From: Blastococcus colisei
GTDB taxonomy: Bacteria; Actinomycetota; Actinomycetes; Mycobacteriales; Geodermatophilaceae
Direction of reading: 5' to 3'
Assembly: GCF_006717095.1 (NCBI RefSeq)
Contig: NZ_VFQE01000001.1
Location: 1,364,001 to 1,428,000, forward strand
DNA length: 64,000 bases
Each line of letters opens with the position of its first letter. Positions within the stretch are counted from its first letter, which is position 1. The notes beneath the pieces were generated by a model. It was given only the letters and a program-made list of their open reading frames with translations, was not told the DNA's origin and ran no database searches. Positions 45,882-55,006 of the stretch are shown here, in pieces. Both the position numbers and the translations under genes were made by a program.

Positions 45882-46466
45882 GTGCCGAAGCTGTGGACCG
45901 ACACGATCGAGGCGCACCGCCAGACGGTGCGCCAGACGATCCTCGACACCACGTGGGCACTCGTCGCCGAGCGCGGACTGCTGTCCGTGACGATGTCGCA
46001 GATCGCGGAGAGGACCGGGATCGGCCGGGCGACGCTGTACAAGTACTTCCCCGACGTCGAGGCGATCCTCCTCGCGTGTCACGAGCACCACGTGACCGAG
46101 CACCTCGGTCGCCTGGCCGCACTCGCCGACCAGCCCGGCGACGCCGACGAACGGCTGAAGGCGGTGCTGGCGGCGTACGCCCTCATCACCCACCACCGCG
46201 CACGCCATGGCGCCGAAGAGCTCGGTGCCCTGCTGCATCGGGGGGCGCACGTCGACCGGGCGCAGCAGCAGATCGTCGACCTGTTCCGCGATCTGCTCAT
46301 CGACGTGGGGGCGGCCGGCCGGCTCCGGACCGACGTGGCGCCGGAGGAGCTCGCCAACTACTGCCTGCACGCCCTGACCGCAGCCGGCAGTCTGCGGTCG
46401 GAAACCGCCGTCCGCCGGCTCGTCGAGGTCACCGTGACCGGCTTGCGTCCGCCAGGGGCCACCTGA
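45882..46466 (+). CDS. TetR-family regulator
   Basis: This encodes 194 residues. The N-terminal helix-turn-helix (about 20-65) shows SVTMSQIAERTGIGRATLYKYF, a typical TetR pattern. The C-terminal ligand-binding part contains a His-rich THHRARHG stretch. It is leaderless from GTG 45882. The palindrome upstream and the divergent small membrane genes suggest it represses both directions until a ligand binds. Confidence 0.9.
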   Translation: MPKLWTDTIEAHRQTVRQTILDTTWALVAERGLLSVTMSQIAERTGIGRATLYKYFPDVEAILLACHEHHVTEHLGRLAALADQPGDADERLKAVLAAYALITHHRARHGAEELGALLHRGAHVDRAQQQIVDLFRDLLIDVGAAGRLRTDVAPEELANYCLHALTAAGSLRSETAVRRLVEVTVTGLRPPGAT

Positions 46467-46693
46467 CCTGAACGGGCGTCGGCCTCCGGCCCGGCGCCGC
46501 GGCGATGAGCAAGGTCACAGGTGAATCACGGCGAATGGCCTCCTGTCACAGGGCTGCGCCGCCGATGGCGTACCTGGCCACCCGACGGGGCTCGCGTACG
46601 CGCTCATCGAGGAGCGCCCCGAGCCGGTCTGCGGTGCTGCACCCGCCGGTGGCCGCGTCCATCGCCGTCCACCGAACGGAACCTCGCTCCACC

Positions 46694-47413
46694 ATGATCG
46701 CCGCTCTCGGCTTCTTCGCGGCCACCCTCAGCATCGCCGTCATCTGGCCCCAGGTCTGGCGCTCATGCCGCCACGGCCGCACCCGCGGACTCTCGCCGAC
46801 CAGCGCCTGGCTCGGGGTCGCCCTCAACCTGTGCTGGTTGACCTTCGGTGTCCTCATCGGCGAGCCCGCGCAGATCGTGACCCATGCCGTCGTCGGCGCG
46901 GGCAACACCGCCGTCCTGGCCGCCCTGCTGAACGCCCGACCGCACCTGCGATCGCGCCGGATGCTGTTGCGCACGGCTGCCGGCGCCGTGGGCCTCGGCG
47001 CATCGGCGGCCGGCAGCGCGCTCGCGGTCGTCGTCCTCGGGGCCGACCCGGCCGCCGTCGCCATCATGCTGGGCGCGGTGAGCTCAATCGTCGGTGCCGT
47101 CGCCGCACTGCCGCAGCCGGTGAGCCTGCTCCGCGACCGCAGCCAGGACATGTCGGGCCTGTCCCCGGCGCGGTGGCGGCTCGGCGCGGGGTCCTGTGCC
47201 TCCTGGACGAGCTACGGCTGGCTGATCGACCAGCCCGCGGTGTGGGGGTCCGCCGGCTTCGGGCTGGGCTGCGCCCTGGTCATGTGCGCGCTCCTGCGGA
47301 CCCGTCGCACGGCGCAGCCCGCCGCGACTCGAGCCCCGGCGCGCCCTGCGGTCGCCGCAGTCCCCGGATGCCGCATCCCCGTCACCGCTCGGGCAGCGCT
47401 CGCCGCGGCCTGA
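46694..47413 (+). CDS. PQ-loop/SemiSWEET-like membrane protein
   Basis: This encodes 239 residues with about seven transmembrane helices. Two PQ motifs are visible: WPQVWRSC near residue 16 and LPQPVSLLRD near 140. PQ-loop proteins include sugar (SWEET) and amino-acid transporters; the substrate is unknown. ATG 46694 places the first helix at the N-terminus; upstream in-frame sequence is basic and unlike coding sequence. Gap 46467-46693 shows no other gene. It converges on the lipid operon with a 10-bp gap. Confidence 0.78.
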   Translation: MIAALGFFAATLSIAVIWPQVWRSCRHGRTRGLSPTSAWLGVALNLCWLTFGVLIGEPAQIVTHAVVGAGNTAVLAALLNARPHLRSRRMLLRTAAGAVGLGASAAGSALAVVVLGADPAAVAIMLGAVSSIVGAVAALPQPVSLLRDRSQDMSGLSPARWRLGAGSCASWTSYGWLIDQPAVWGSAGFGLGCALVMCALLRTRRTAQPAATRAPARPAVAAVPGCRIPVTARAALAAA

Positions 47414-47423
47414 CCCGACGAGG

Positions 47424-50345
47424 TCAGCGGCCGAGCGCCACCACCTCGTCCAGGCCCGCCTGCAGGTCCTCCACCAGCCCGGCCGGGTCGGTGACCGCGG
47501 CGGCGTCGACGTTGATGCCGATGCAGCACATGTCCTCGTGCGACAGCAGCGTGATCATCGCCGCGCACCCGGGGAGTGGCCCGAACGGGAACATCCGCAC
47601 GATGCGCGACCCCGCGATGTAGACCGGGTGCGACACCCCAGGCATGTTCGACACCTGCACGTCGTTCGCGCTGGTCAGCGAACCGGAGAGCGCGCCGATG
47701 ACGGGCGCCGGCAGCCACCCCAGGATGGGGCCGACCAGGTCGTCGAGGACGCCGGAACCGCTCTCGTTGCGCGCCGACAGGACGAACTCGCGGATCGCCT
47801 TGATCCGGGTGGCCGGGTCCGGCTCGGACAGCGAGGCAGGGAAGCGGGCGCCGGTGAACCGGTTGCCGCCCTGCGGGTCGTCCTGCGCGCGCAGGCTGAT
47901 CGGGATGCCCAGGGTCAGCGTCTCCGCCTGCGCCCCCAGCCGCTCGTGGTACCTCCGGAACCCGCCGACGACGGCGGCCAGGAAGCCGTCGTTGAGCGAC
48001 CCACCCGCCGCCTTCGACCCGGCCTTGAGGTCGGCGAGCGGCACCTCCGCCACCTCGAAGTGCCAGCCACCGCTGCGCGGGGTGAGCAGCGGCGAGCCGC
48101 CCCGCGGTGGTGTGAGCGTGGCGGACGCCGACCGGGCCGCGTCGACGGCCTGGATCGCCGCCTCCCACGGCCGCCGGAGGCTGCCCAGCGCGCCGACACC
48201 CCGGCGCAGCACGGCCAGCGGCGCCGATCTCGCCGTCCCGAGGATCTGCTCCTTGAGCACGCCCACGGGTGAGGCGTCGCCCGGGAGCGGGACGGGCGGC
48301 TCCGGGCGGGACGGGTCGTGCTCGGCGGTGCGGCTGTGCAGCAGGCTCATCAGCTGGACCGCGCCCAGCCCGTCGGTGGTGCTGTGGTGGGTCTTGACGA
48401 CGTACCCGGCGCGGCCGTCGGCCAGGCCCTCGACGAGGAGCACCTCCCACAGCGGGCGGTCCCGGTCGAGCGGGGCGGCGGCGAACTCGCCGACGACGTC
48501 GAGCAGCTGGCGCATCGACCCGGGCGCGTCGAGGCGGATCCGGTGCAGGTGCTGGTCCAGGTCGAGCCCGGCGACCGTCACCCAGCGCGGCGCACCCACC
48601 CCCAGCGCGGGCTCCACCACCCGCTGCCGCATCCGGGGCACCATGCGCGACGCCCACTCGTGCGCGGCTCGAAGCCGTTCCCACTCGGGAGCCGGCTCGA
48701 GCAGCTCGAGCAGCGTGACGTTGCTGCGCAGCCGGGGATCGGCGACCTCCGCCCGCCACATCGCCGTCTCCAGCGAGTTCATCTCCGCGGAGATGCCCCA
48801 GTCCAGCGGGGAGGCCGGGGGAGCGGCGGCGTCGTCGTCGGCGCCGGCCTCGGTGACGTCGACCGGGCGGTCGCTGCGTCCCGACCAGTTGGCGAGGGTG
48901 TCCAGATACTGGCCGCGGACCTCGGCCACCTTCTCGTTCAGGTCCCCGAGCGTCCAGCCCTCCGTCGGGACGGGAGGCAGCACGCGGACCTGCACCGTGC
49001 CCGACTGGATGGTGGTCGCGCCCCGCCACATCAGCTCGCCGGCGTTGCGGATGACGATCGGCACGATGGGCACGCCGGCCTGCATGGCGACGTGGAAGGC
49101 CCCCTTCTTGAACGGGCCGAGGTTCGGCGTCGCCGACCGTGTTCCCTCCGGGGCGATGACGAGCGAGATCCCCTCCCGCAGCCGCTGCACCGCGGGTTCC
49201 AAGGCCTGGCGGGCCTTCGCCGGGTCGCCGCGGTCGATGAACGCGACGTCGGCCAGCCGGAAGGCCAGCCCGAACCCCGGCGTGTTCGCCAGCTCCTTCT
49301 TGGCGACGGCGGTGAAGCCGCCGCGCAGCAGCTTGGCCAGCACCAGCACGTCGAGCTGGCTCTGGTGGTTGAACAGATAGACGGCCGGTCGGGTGGCCAG
49401 GTGCTCGGCGCCCTGGACGTCGAGCCGGACCCCGGCCAGCGCGCTGCCCAGCTCGCCGCCGAGGGTGATGCCGAGGTCGACGGCCTCCCGCCGGGACCCG
49501 TTCAGCGCGCCGAGGGCGACGCCGGCGGCGAACCCGCCGAGCAGCCCGCCGATGCCCGCGGCGGTGCGGGCCAACTCCGCCGGACCGCTGCGGCCGCGCG
49601 ATCGGAACCGGGCGATCGGCCAGGAGTAGTGGCGGGCGGCCGACGCCAGCCCGCTGCCCGGGTTGAGCGCCCGGGCCCGGCCGACGGTACGCAGGAAGGG
49701 CACGTCCTCGTCGCCGTTGGAGTAGGCGAAGCTCCGCGCCAGGTCGATGCCGTGTTCCTCGGCGAAGGCACGCACGGCGGCCGCCTTGCCGGCGCGCCAG
49801 AGCAGCGGACCGCCGGGCCGGCCGGTGCAGATGCCGTCCTCGATCTGCACCGGCGAGACGAGGATGTGCTCGACGCCCATGGCGCGCGCGGCGGGCTCGA
49901 CCTGGAACCGGGTGGCCGACGAGGCCAGGACGACGGTGTGCCCCGCCTGCAGGTGCGCGATCACCAGCCGCCACGCCTCCGGGTAGAGCGAGCCGGCGAT
50001 GCCCTGGACGAACAGCCGCTCGCCGAGCTCGACCAGCTCGTCCTCGCTGCGTCCGGCCCAGGCCTTCATGCCCGCGACCGTGAACTTCTCGAAGTCCTCC
50101 TCGGAGGTGACCCCGCGCAGGCCGGTGAGCAGCAGCTGCCCCAGATCGGCCGGCGTGACGTGCAGCGAGCGCAGGTGGTGCCGCGCGAAGGCGGCCAGCG
50201 AGTACCCGTCGATGACCGTGCCGTCGAAGTCGAAGAAGGCGCCCACCCGCGGACCGCGCGGCCCGGCCTCCACGTCGGCGAGCAACTGCTCCTCGCTCCA
50301 CTCGCCCGCCCGGGCGGTCGTCGCCGGCTCCTGGTCGACGTTCAC
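47424..50345 (-). CDS. HAD phosphatase - PlsC acyltransferase - WS/DGAT fusion
   Basis: This encodes 973 residues in one open frame. Residues about 30-245 form a HAD-IB phosphatase (DFDGT at 39-43; SNGDED later). Residues about 305-485 form a 1-acylglycerol-3-phosphate acyltransferase (NHQSQLD at 326-332; PEGTRS at 399-404). After an Ala/Asp/Pro linker, residues about 515-973 form a wax ester synthase/diacylglycerol acyltransferase (HHSTTDG at 653-659). Together they could take lysophosphatidate to phosphatidate, remove the phosphate, and acylate to triacylglycerol; the HAD substrate is inferred. In mycobacteria the HAD-PlsC protein and the WS/DGAT are separate neighbours. GTG 50345 overlaps the plsB stop. 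Confidence 0.93.
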   Translation of the reverse strand: MNVDQEPATTARAGEWSEEQLLADVEAGPRGPRVGAFFDFDGTVIDGYSLAAFARHHLRSLHVTPADLGQLLLTGLRGVTSEEDFEKFTVAGMKAWAGRSEDELVELGERLFVQGIAGSLYPEAWRLVIAHLQAGHTVVLASSATRFQVEPAARAMGVEHILVSPVQIEDGICTGRPGGPLLWRAGKAAAVRAFAEEHGIDLARSFAYSNGDEDVPFLRTVGRARALNPGSGLASAARHYSWPIARFRSRGRSGPAELARTAAGIGGLLGGFAAGVALGALNGSRREAVDLGITLGGELGSALAGVRLDVQGAEHLATRPAVYLFNHQSQLDVLVLAKLLRGGFTAVAKKELANTPGFGLAFRLADVAFIDRGDPAKARQALEPAVQRLREGISLVIAPEGTRSATPNLGPFKKGAFHVAMQAGVPIVPIVIRNAGELMWRGATTIQSGTVQVRVLPPVPTEGWTLGDLNEKVAEVRGQYLDTLANWSGRSDRPVDVTEAGADDDAAAPPASPLDWGISAEMNSLETAMWRAEVADPRLRSNVTLLELLEPAPEWERLRAAHEWASRMVPRMRQRVVEPALGVGAPRWVTVAGLDLDQHLHRIRLDAPGSMRQLLDVVGEFAAAPLDRDRPLWEVLLVEGLADGRAGYVVKTHHSTTDGLGAVQLMSLLHSRTAEHDPSRPEPPVPLPGDASPVGVLKEQILGTARSAPLAVLRRGVGALGSLRRPWEAAIQAVDAARSASATLTPPRGGSPLLTPRSGGWHFEVAEVPLADLKAGSKAAGGSLNDGFLAAVVGGFRRYHERLGAQAETLTLGIPISLRAQDDPQGGNRFTGARFPASLSEPDPATRIKAIREFVLSARNESGSGVLDDLVGPILGWLPAPVIGALSGSLTSANDVQVSNMPGVSHPVYIAGSRIVRMFPFGPLPGCAAMITLLSHEDMCCIGINVDAAAVTDPAGLVEDLQAGLDEVVALGR

Positions 50346-52609
50346 GGCTCCACTCCCACGCTCTCCCGCCGCGCCGCGGCGTCCAGCTCGTCGATGACCA
50401 CCACCCGGCAGACGACGTCGCGCACCTGGGCCGCCCACTCCTGCCGCCGGCGGGCCAGCTCCTCGCGCCCCGGGTCGACGAGGTCGAGGTTGCGGGCCAG
50501 CTGCAGTGCGGCGGCGAACAGCTCGCGCGACAGCGACTCCGGCCCGTGCAGGCGGCCCTGCAGCAGCATCTGCTGCCCGACCCCGCTGCACTCGGCGAGG
50601 ACATCGGCCTCCACCACCGGCGTGCGGGGGTCCCGTGCCGCGAGCCGTTCCGCGACCACCAGCTGGGCGTCGACGAACGACCGCAGCACCCGGTGGGCCA
50701 CCAGCAGCGGCGCCCGGCACAGCACCTCTCGGCCGTCGGCGGTCTCCCAGTCCGGGTCGAGGCGCTCGAGCTCCGCGCCGATCCGCTCCCGGTAGTCGTC
50801 CCGCTCGGGGAAGAAGAACTCGAACTTCAGCTGGTCGCGCAGCCTCATCGCCTCGTCCCAGCGGTCGACCGGATCGCCCAGCATGACCAGCTCGGCGATG
50901 GCCCGGTCGACGAAGTGGTGGATCGCGCTGTTGCGGTAGAACGCCGCCACGAGGTGCTGGCCGCGCTCGATGGCGTGCACCGGCTCCTCGCCGCCGTCGT
51001 AGACGGTGACGACGCCCTGCCCGGCCAGCGTGGTGAGCACCTGCCGAACCCCTCGGAAGGTCCGCAGTCCACCGCCGGAGTGGGGCAGGCCCCGCTCGTC
51101 GAGGTAGTCCAGCAGCGGCTCGACCACCCGCCGCACCTGCCCGAGGGTCAGCGCGCGGTCCCGGACGCCAAGCAGGGCCAGGGTGACGAGCGCCGTCGCC
51201 GTCGCCGGGGTGACCGAGTTGATCCCCACGGCCACCTGGAACGCGACCTTCTGCAGCGTCAGCCGCCGCGCGTCGGGATCGGTGGGGTCGGCCCCTGCCT
51301 CGAGCGCTGCCGCCAGCGACAGCGGCTCGGCGAACGCCACCTGCACGGTGCCCAGCGGGGTGCTCAGCTGCTCGCGGGCGTAGGAAGCCAGCCACGACAA
51401 GCCCTCGCCGCGCTTGGCTGCACCGCCCTGCTCGGCCGCCATCAGGGAGACCTCGCGCAGCTGGTCGTAGGTGATCGAGACGGGTACGAGGAGGACGTCG
51501 TCCACCCGCCCGCGGTCGACCGCGTCAGCGACGTAGCGCAGCAGGCCGTGCCGTGGCGGGCGCAACTTGCCGGTCCGGGAGCGGCCGCCCTCCATGTACC
51601 ACTCGAGGTTGAAGCGCTTGGCGAGCAGGAAGGCGAAGTACTCCCGGACGGCGAGCTTGTACACCTGGTCGTCGCCGAAGCTGCGCCGGATGAAGACGAT
51701 CCCCGCCCGCTTGGCCAGGGGCCCGACCGGCCAGAAGTTCAGGTTGTCACCGCCGAGCACGTGGTTGCGCGGGAAGTCGTGGGCGGCCAGCACGTCGGCG
51801 AGCACCAGCGGGTCGACGTAGGAGCGGTGGCTCGGCAGGAAGACCAGCGGGGAGCGGCGGTTGAGCTCCCGCAGCCTCGCCAGCCCCGCGGTGTCGGCCT
51901 GCACGTCCCAGGCCCGGGAGTGCAGCGGCCGGAACATCCCGGTGAAGACCTCGACCGCGGCCGGGTCGACCGCCGCCACGAGCCCGTCGAGCGCGGCCGC
52001 GCCCCGGTCGTGCAGCTCCTCCTCGGGGCACTCGAGCCGCTCGGTCAGCAAGACGAGCTCACGGCGGAACTCCGGGCTGGCCTGGATGGCCTCGACGACG
52101 TGCCGCGGCACCTTCACCCGTTCGCCCACGACGCGGCGCTCGGCCCGGTCGAGGGCCAGCGCCGCCTGCTGGGCGACGAAGTCCGCCAGCGATCCGGTGC
52201 CCTCCCAGCGCCTGGCGAGCTCGGTGACCGTGGCCGGCGCGGCCAGCACCACCTGCGCGCGGTCGGGGTCGCGGTGCAGCGCCATCTTCTGCAACGGCCC
52301 GGGAGGCCGGCGGCGCAGCGCGGGCATCGCGGCCGACCAGCGCCCCCTGCGCGACCCGGCGTCCTCGTGGCCCACCGGGTGGCGCGGGGCCCACGCGACG
52401 CGGACCGCGGTCACCACCGTGTCGGGGTCGGCGTCGGCCAGCGGACCCGCCAGGTCGGCGCCACGCAGGGGCAGGACCGTCGTCGGACGGTCCGACACCT
52501 CCTCGGCGAGCGCAGCCTCGACCAGCCGCCGCTCCGTGTCGCTCGACGCGTCGACCAGCACGATCAGGGAGGCGTCGTCGCCCACCTGGAGTGCGGCCAC
52601 TCCTGCCAC
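50342..52609 (-). CDS. plsB: Glycerol-3-phosphate acyltransferase
   Basis: This encodes 755 residues, close to PlsB2 of mycobacteria. The acyltransferase block has HRSYVD (H261, D266), followed by GIVFIRRSF and YMEGGRSRTGK motifs. It makes lysophosphatidic acid from glycerol-3-phosphate and acyl-CoA at the membrane, the first step feeding the fusion enzyme encoded next. GTG 52609 is used; a second GTG nine bases on has a better purine-rich lead. The GTGA overlap with the fusion gene implies matched expression. Confidence 0.92.
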   Translation of the reverse strand: MAGVAALQVGDDASLIVLVDASSDTERRLVEAALAEEVSDRPTTVLPLRGADLAGPLADADPDTVVTAVRVAWAPRHPVGHEDAGSRRGRWSAAMPALRRRPPGPLQKMALHRDPDRAQVVLAAPATVTELARRWEGTGSLADFVAQQAALALDRAERRVVGERVKVPRHVVEAIQASPEFRRELVLLTERLECPEEELHDRGAAALDGLVAAVDPAAVEVFTGMFRPLHSRAWDVQADTAGLARLRELNRRSPLVFLPSHRSYVDPLVLADVLAAHDFPRNHVLGGDNLNFWPVGPLAKRAGIVFIRRSFGDDQVYKLAVREYFAFLLAKRFNLEWYMEGGRSRTGKLRPPRHGLLRYVADAVDRGRVDDVLLVPVSITYDQLREVSLMAAEQGGAAKRGEGLSWLASYAREQLSTPLGTVQVAFAEPLSLAAALEAGADPTDPDARRLTLQKVAFQVAVGINSVTPATATALVTLALLGVRDRALTLGQVRRVVEPLLDYLDERGLPHSGGGLRTFRGVRQVLTTLAGQGVVTVYDGGEEPVHAIERGQHLVAAFYRNSAIHHFVDRAIAELVMLGDPVDRWDEAMRLRDQLKFEFFFPERDDYRERIGAELERLDPDWETADGREVLCRAPLLVAHRVLRSFVDAQLVVAERLAARDPRTPVVEADVLAECSGVGQQMLLQGRLHGPESLSRELFAAALQLARNLDLVDPGREELARRRQEWAAQVRDVVCRVVVIDELDAAARRESVGVEP

Positions 52610-52711
52610 CTCTCGTCGGGGAGGGAAACCCTACGGAGAACATGTCTCATCGGCGCCGCGACCGCGACTCGTTCGCTGCTCCTTGCCCCTGCCAGCTCGA
52701 GCGGCGACCGC

Positions 52712-52770
52712 AGCAGTGGACCCGGGGAGCCCAGATCCGTCACGGTTCCGGGCTCTCCGGGCCCACTGCT
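52712..52770 (-). terminator. Long hairpin after M14 peptidase gene
   Basis: A 21-bp stem (52712-52732 with 52750-52770, two mismatches that can pair as G-U on one strand) with a 17-nt loop lies 48 bp after the peptidase stop. The rest of gap 52610-52817 holds only the plsB upstream region. Confidence 0.7.
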
Positions 52771-52817
52771 CGGGTCGGCGGCACGAGGTCAGGGCGCCGC
52801 ACGGGATGCCGCTCGCT

Positions 52818-54920
52818 TCAGCGCCTCCCGCAGGCGTTGAGGTGCACCCGCAGCTGCTGACCGCGGTCGATCACCACCGGCACCCGCTCGACCACGCGTC
52901 CGTCGCGCTCGCAGGTCAGCGTCCAGTTCTCCACCAGCCCGGGAACGGTCGAGGTCTCGGCGTCGAACAGCGAGGCGGTCAGCGTCCAGGTCGGCGTCAC
53001 CGAGGCGAAGTTGATCGCCCGCAGCACGTAGGTGCCCTGCTCGGGGGCCTGCAGCAGCACGCGCTCCTTCTCCCCGACGAAGTTGCCGGAGCTGCCCACC
53101 TGGGTCAGCGAGCCGTCGGCGCCCTTGCGGTACACCTCGAGGTCCATGTCGTCGGGCGTCGGCCAGTCGAGCACGACCTCGAACAGGTCGGCGTCCTGAC
53201 CGACGGTGAACTCGTGGTCGGTGGACTGCAACGGCAGTGTCGTCCCCGTCCAGGACTCCTGCGCCACCGGCTCACCGGACACCGTCTCCACCTGCCGGTC
53301 CATCACCACCGGGCGGGTCGAGGGGTTGACGTGCCAGGTGTACCGGCCGTCGGGTCCGACGGTCATCGTGGTGTTCAGGGTGTCCTCGATGACGCCGTCC
53401 CAGGTCGGGGTGGCGAAGTTCTTCTGCAGCCGCAGGGTGGCGCCGGCGGGCGCCTTCCCGGTGAGCACCGAGTGCGTCGTCGGGTCGACGGCGTTCTCCA
53501 GCGCCAGCAGGTACGCCTCGCGGTTGCCCTTGCCGGCGTACTCCCCGGCACCCAGGTACTCGTCGACCACCTCGAGGAAGGGCGGGTGGAACTCGTGGGC
53601 GCCGATCTCGAAGGTGTAGCCGAAGCCGCCCGTCGCGTTGTACGACCAGTCCTCCGTCGAGCCGGTGGTGTCGTAGAGCTCCCACGCGTGCTGGCTGGTG
53701 TAGCCGTTCTGCGCGGCCATCGCGTCCCCGAGCGCCTTCAGTGCCGCCTCGTCGTACGGGTCGCCCAGCGGCACGCCCTCGCTGGACGGCACCAGGTCGG
53801 GGGCGGCACCGTTCGGGCGCAGCACCAGGTTCGAGAAGGTGTGGTTGGTGATCAGCGTGGTGACGTGCCGCCCGCTCACCAGCTCGCGGATGTTCTGCGT
53901 CTCCGGCTCGGAGAACGCCGACGCGCCCCGGTAGGTGGGGTCGGCGAACAGGTCCGACGCCCCGGGACCGCCCCAGTAGCCGCCGTAGTTGCGGTTGAGG
54001 TCGACGCCGGCGCCGTAGCCGCCGTTGCTCGTGGCGGCGAGGGCACAGCTGCCGTCCGGGGTGTCCTGCCCGTCCACGAGCCGGCAGTTCTTGCGCATGT
54101 AGGCGCTGCCGGGCGTGCCGAGGATGGTCGCGGTGCCGCCGCGGTCGGCCTCCCGCAGGTCGATCAGCCCGCCGTCGGTGCGGGACTTGGCGAAGCCGTC
54201 GACGTTGACCACCGGCACCACGACCACGCGGGAGCGGTCGACCAGGTCGGTGATCCGCGCGTCGGTGCCGTAGTTGCGCACCAGGTCCACCGCGAACTCC
54301 ATCGCGTGCTCCCCGGAGGGCCACTCCCGCGCGTGGTGCACGCCGAGCATCAAGAAGGTCGGCAGCCCGCGGTCGGGTCCGGTTACGTCCTTGCCGATCT
54401 CCACGCCGTAGATCTGCTTGCCGTCCAGCGACGGGTGTGGCAGTGCGAACCGCTCGACCAGGTCGGGGTGCTGGTCGGCGAGCGCCGCCATGTCGGCGTT
54501 GTAGTCCTCCAGCGTGCGGTAGGCGTCCCGGCCCGACGGCAGCGGCGAGGTGGCCGTGGCCGCCGCGTAGGCCGCGTTCGCCTGGTTGTTCTCGGCCTCG
54601 CGCGCCAGGAGGTCGGGGATGCGGACGTCGAAGTCCAGACCGGCCCCGGTCAGGGTGGTCACGTCGGCGAGGGTGTGCAGCACCACCTCGACGTAGTCGT
54701 GGCCGGCGTGCTCGGTGAGATCGAGGCCGAGGGTCTGCAGCAGCGCCTTGTCGGCGCGCGTGGGCGTGTCGACGGTGACCAGTTGCGGCCGGAACAGGTT
54801 CTCCGCGTCGGCGAGGGGCGTGGCGGAGGCGGGCGGCGTGGCGCCGCTGGTGGTCAGGCCGACCAGCACGGCGGTGGTGACGCCGCAGAGGGCGATACGT
54901 GAGCGAACGGAGCGGAGCAT
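52818..54920 (-). CDS. Secreted M14 zinc carboxypeptidase
   Basis: This encodes 700 residues. A signal peptide (basic MLRSVRSR, hydrophobic core, cleavage near ASA) precedes a pro-region to about residue 130. The M14 domain has HxxE zinc ligands H196 and E199, DLNRNYGGYWG for substrate binding, and a late YTFEIG glutamate as catalytic base. The last 230 or so residues form beta-rich domains that may bind walls or polymers. It should remove C-terminal residues from extracellular peptides. GGAGAGG precedes ATG 54920. It is transcribed alone. Confidence 0.92.
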   Translation of the reverse strand: MLRSVRSRIALCGVTTAVLVGLTTSGATPPASATPLADAENLFRPQLVTVDTPTRADKALLQTLGLDLTEHAGHDYVEVVLHTLADVTTLTGAGLDFDVRIPDLLAREAENNQANAAYAAATATSPLPSGRDAYRTLEDYNADMAALADQHPDLVERFALPHPSLDGKQIYGVEIGKDVTGPDRGLPTFLMLGVHHAREWPSGEHAMEFAVDLVRNYGTDARITDLVDRSRVVVVPVVNVDGFAKSRTDGGLIDLREADRGGTATILGTPGSAYMRKNCRLVDGQDTPDGSCALAATSNGGYGAGVDLNRNYGGYWGGPGASDLFADPTYRGASAFSEPETQNIRELVSGRHVTTLITNHTFSNLVLRPNGAAPDLVPSSEGVPLGDPYDEAALKALGDAMAAQNGYTSQHAWELYDTTGSTEDWSYNATGGFGYTFEIGAHEFHPPFLEVVDEYLGAGEYAGKGNREAYLLALENAVDPTTHSVLTGKAPAGATLRLQKNFATPTWDGVIEDTLNTTMTVGPDGRYTWHVNPSTRPVVMDRQVETVSGEPVAQESWTGTTLPLQSTDHEFTVGQDADLFEVVLDWPTPDDMDLEVYRKGADGSLTQVGSSGNFVGEKERVLLQAPEQGTYVLRAINFASVTPTWTLTASLFDAETSTVPGLVENWTLTCERDGRVVERVPVVIDRGQQLRVHLNACGRR

Positions 54921-55006
54921 CGGGTGCCTCTCCTGTCGGACCAGCGGGTCTGGCAACTGCTGACGAGAACGAGCCCGCCGCCGAGAGGTCACGCCCTGGG
55001 TGAGAA

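Noticed and set aside
46505-46693. N-terminal extension of the PQ-loop protein
   Set aside because: The extension is basic and Ser/Arg-rich, while the first helix and PQ motif begin right after ATG 46694.
51861-54902. A 1013-codon plus-strand frame across plsB and the M14 peptidase
   Set aside because: It is antisense to two well-supported genes and its composition is that of a shadow.
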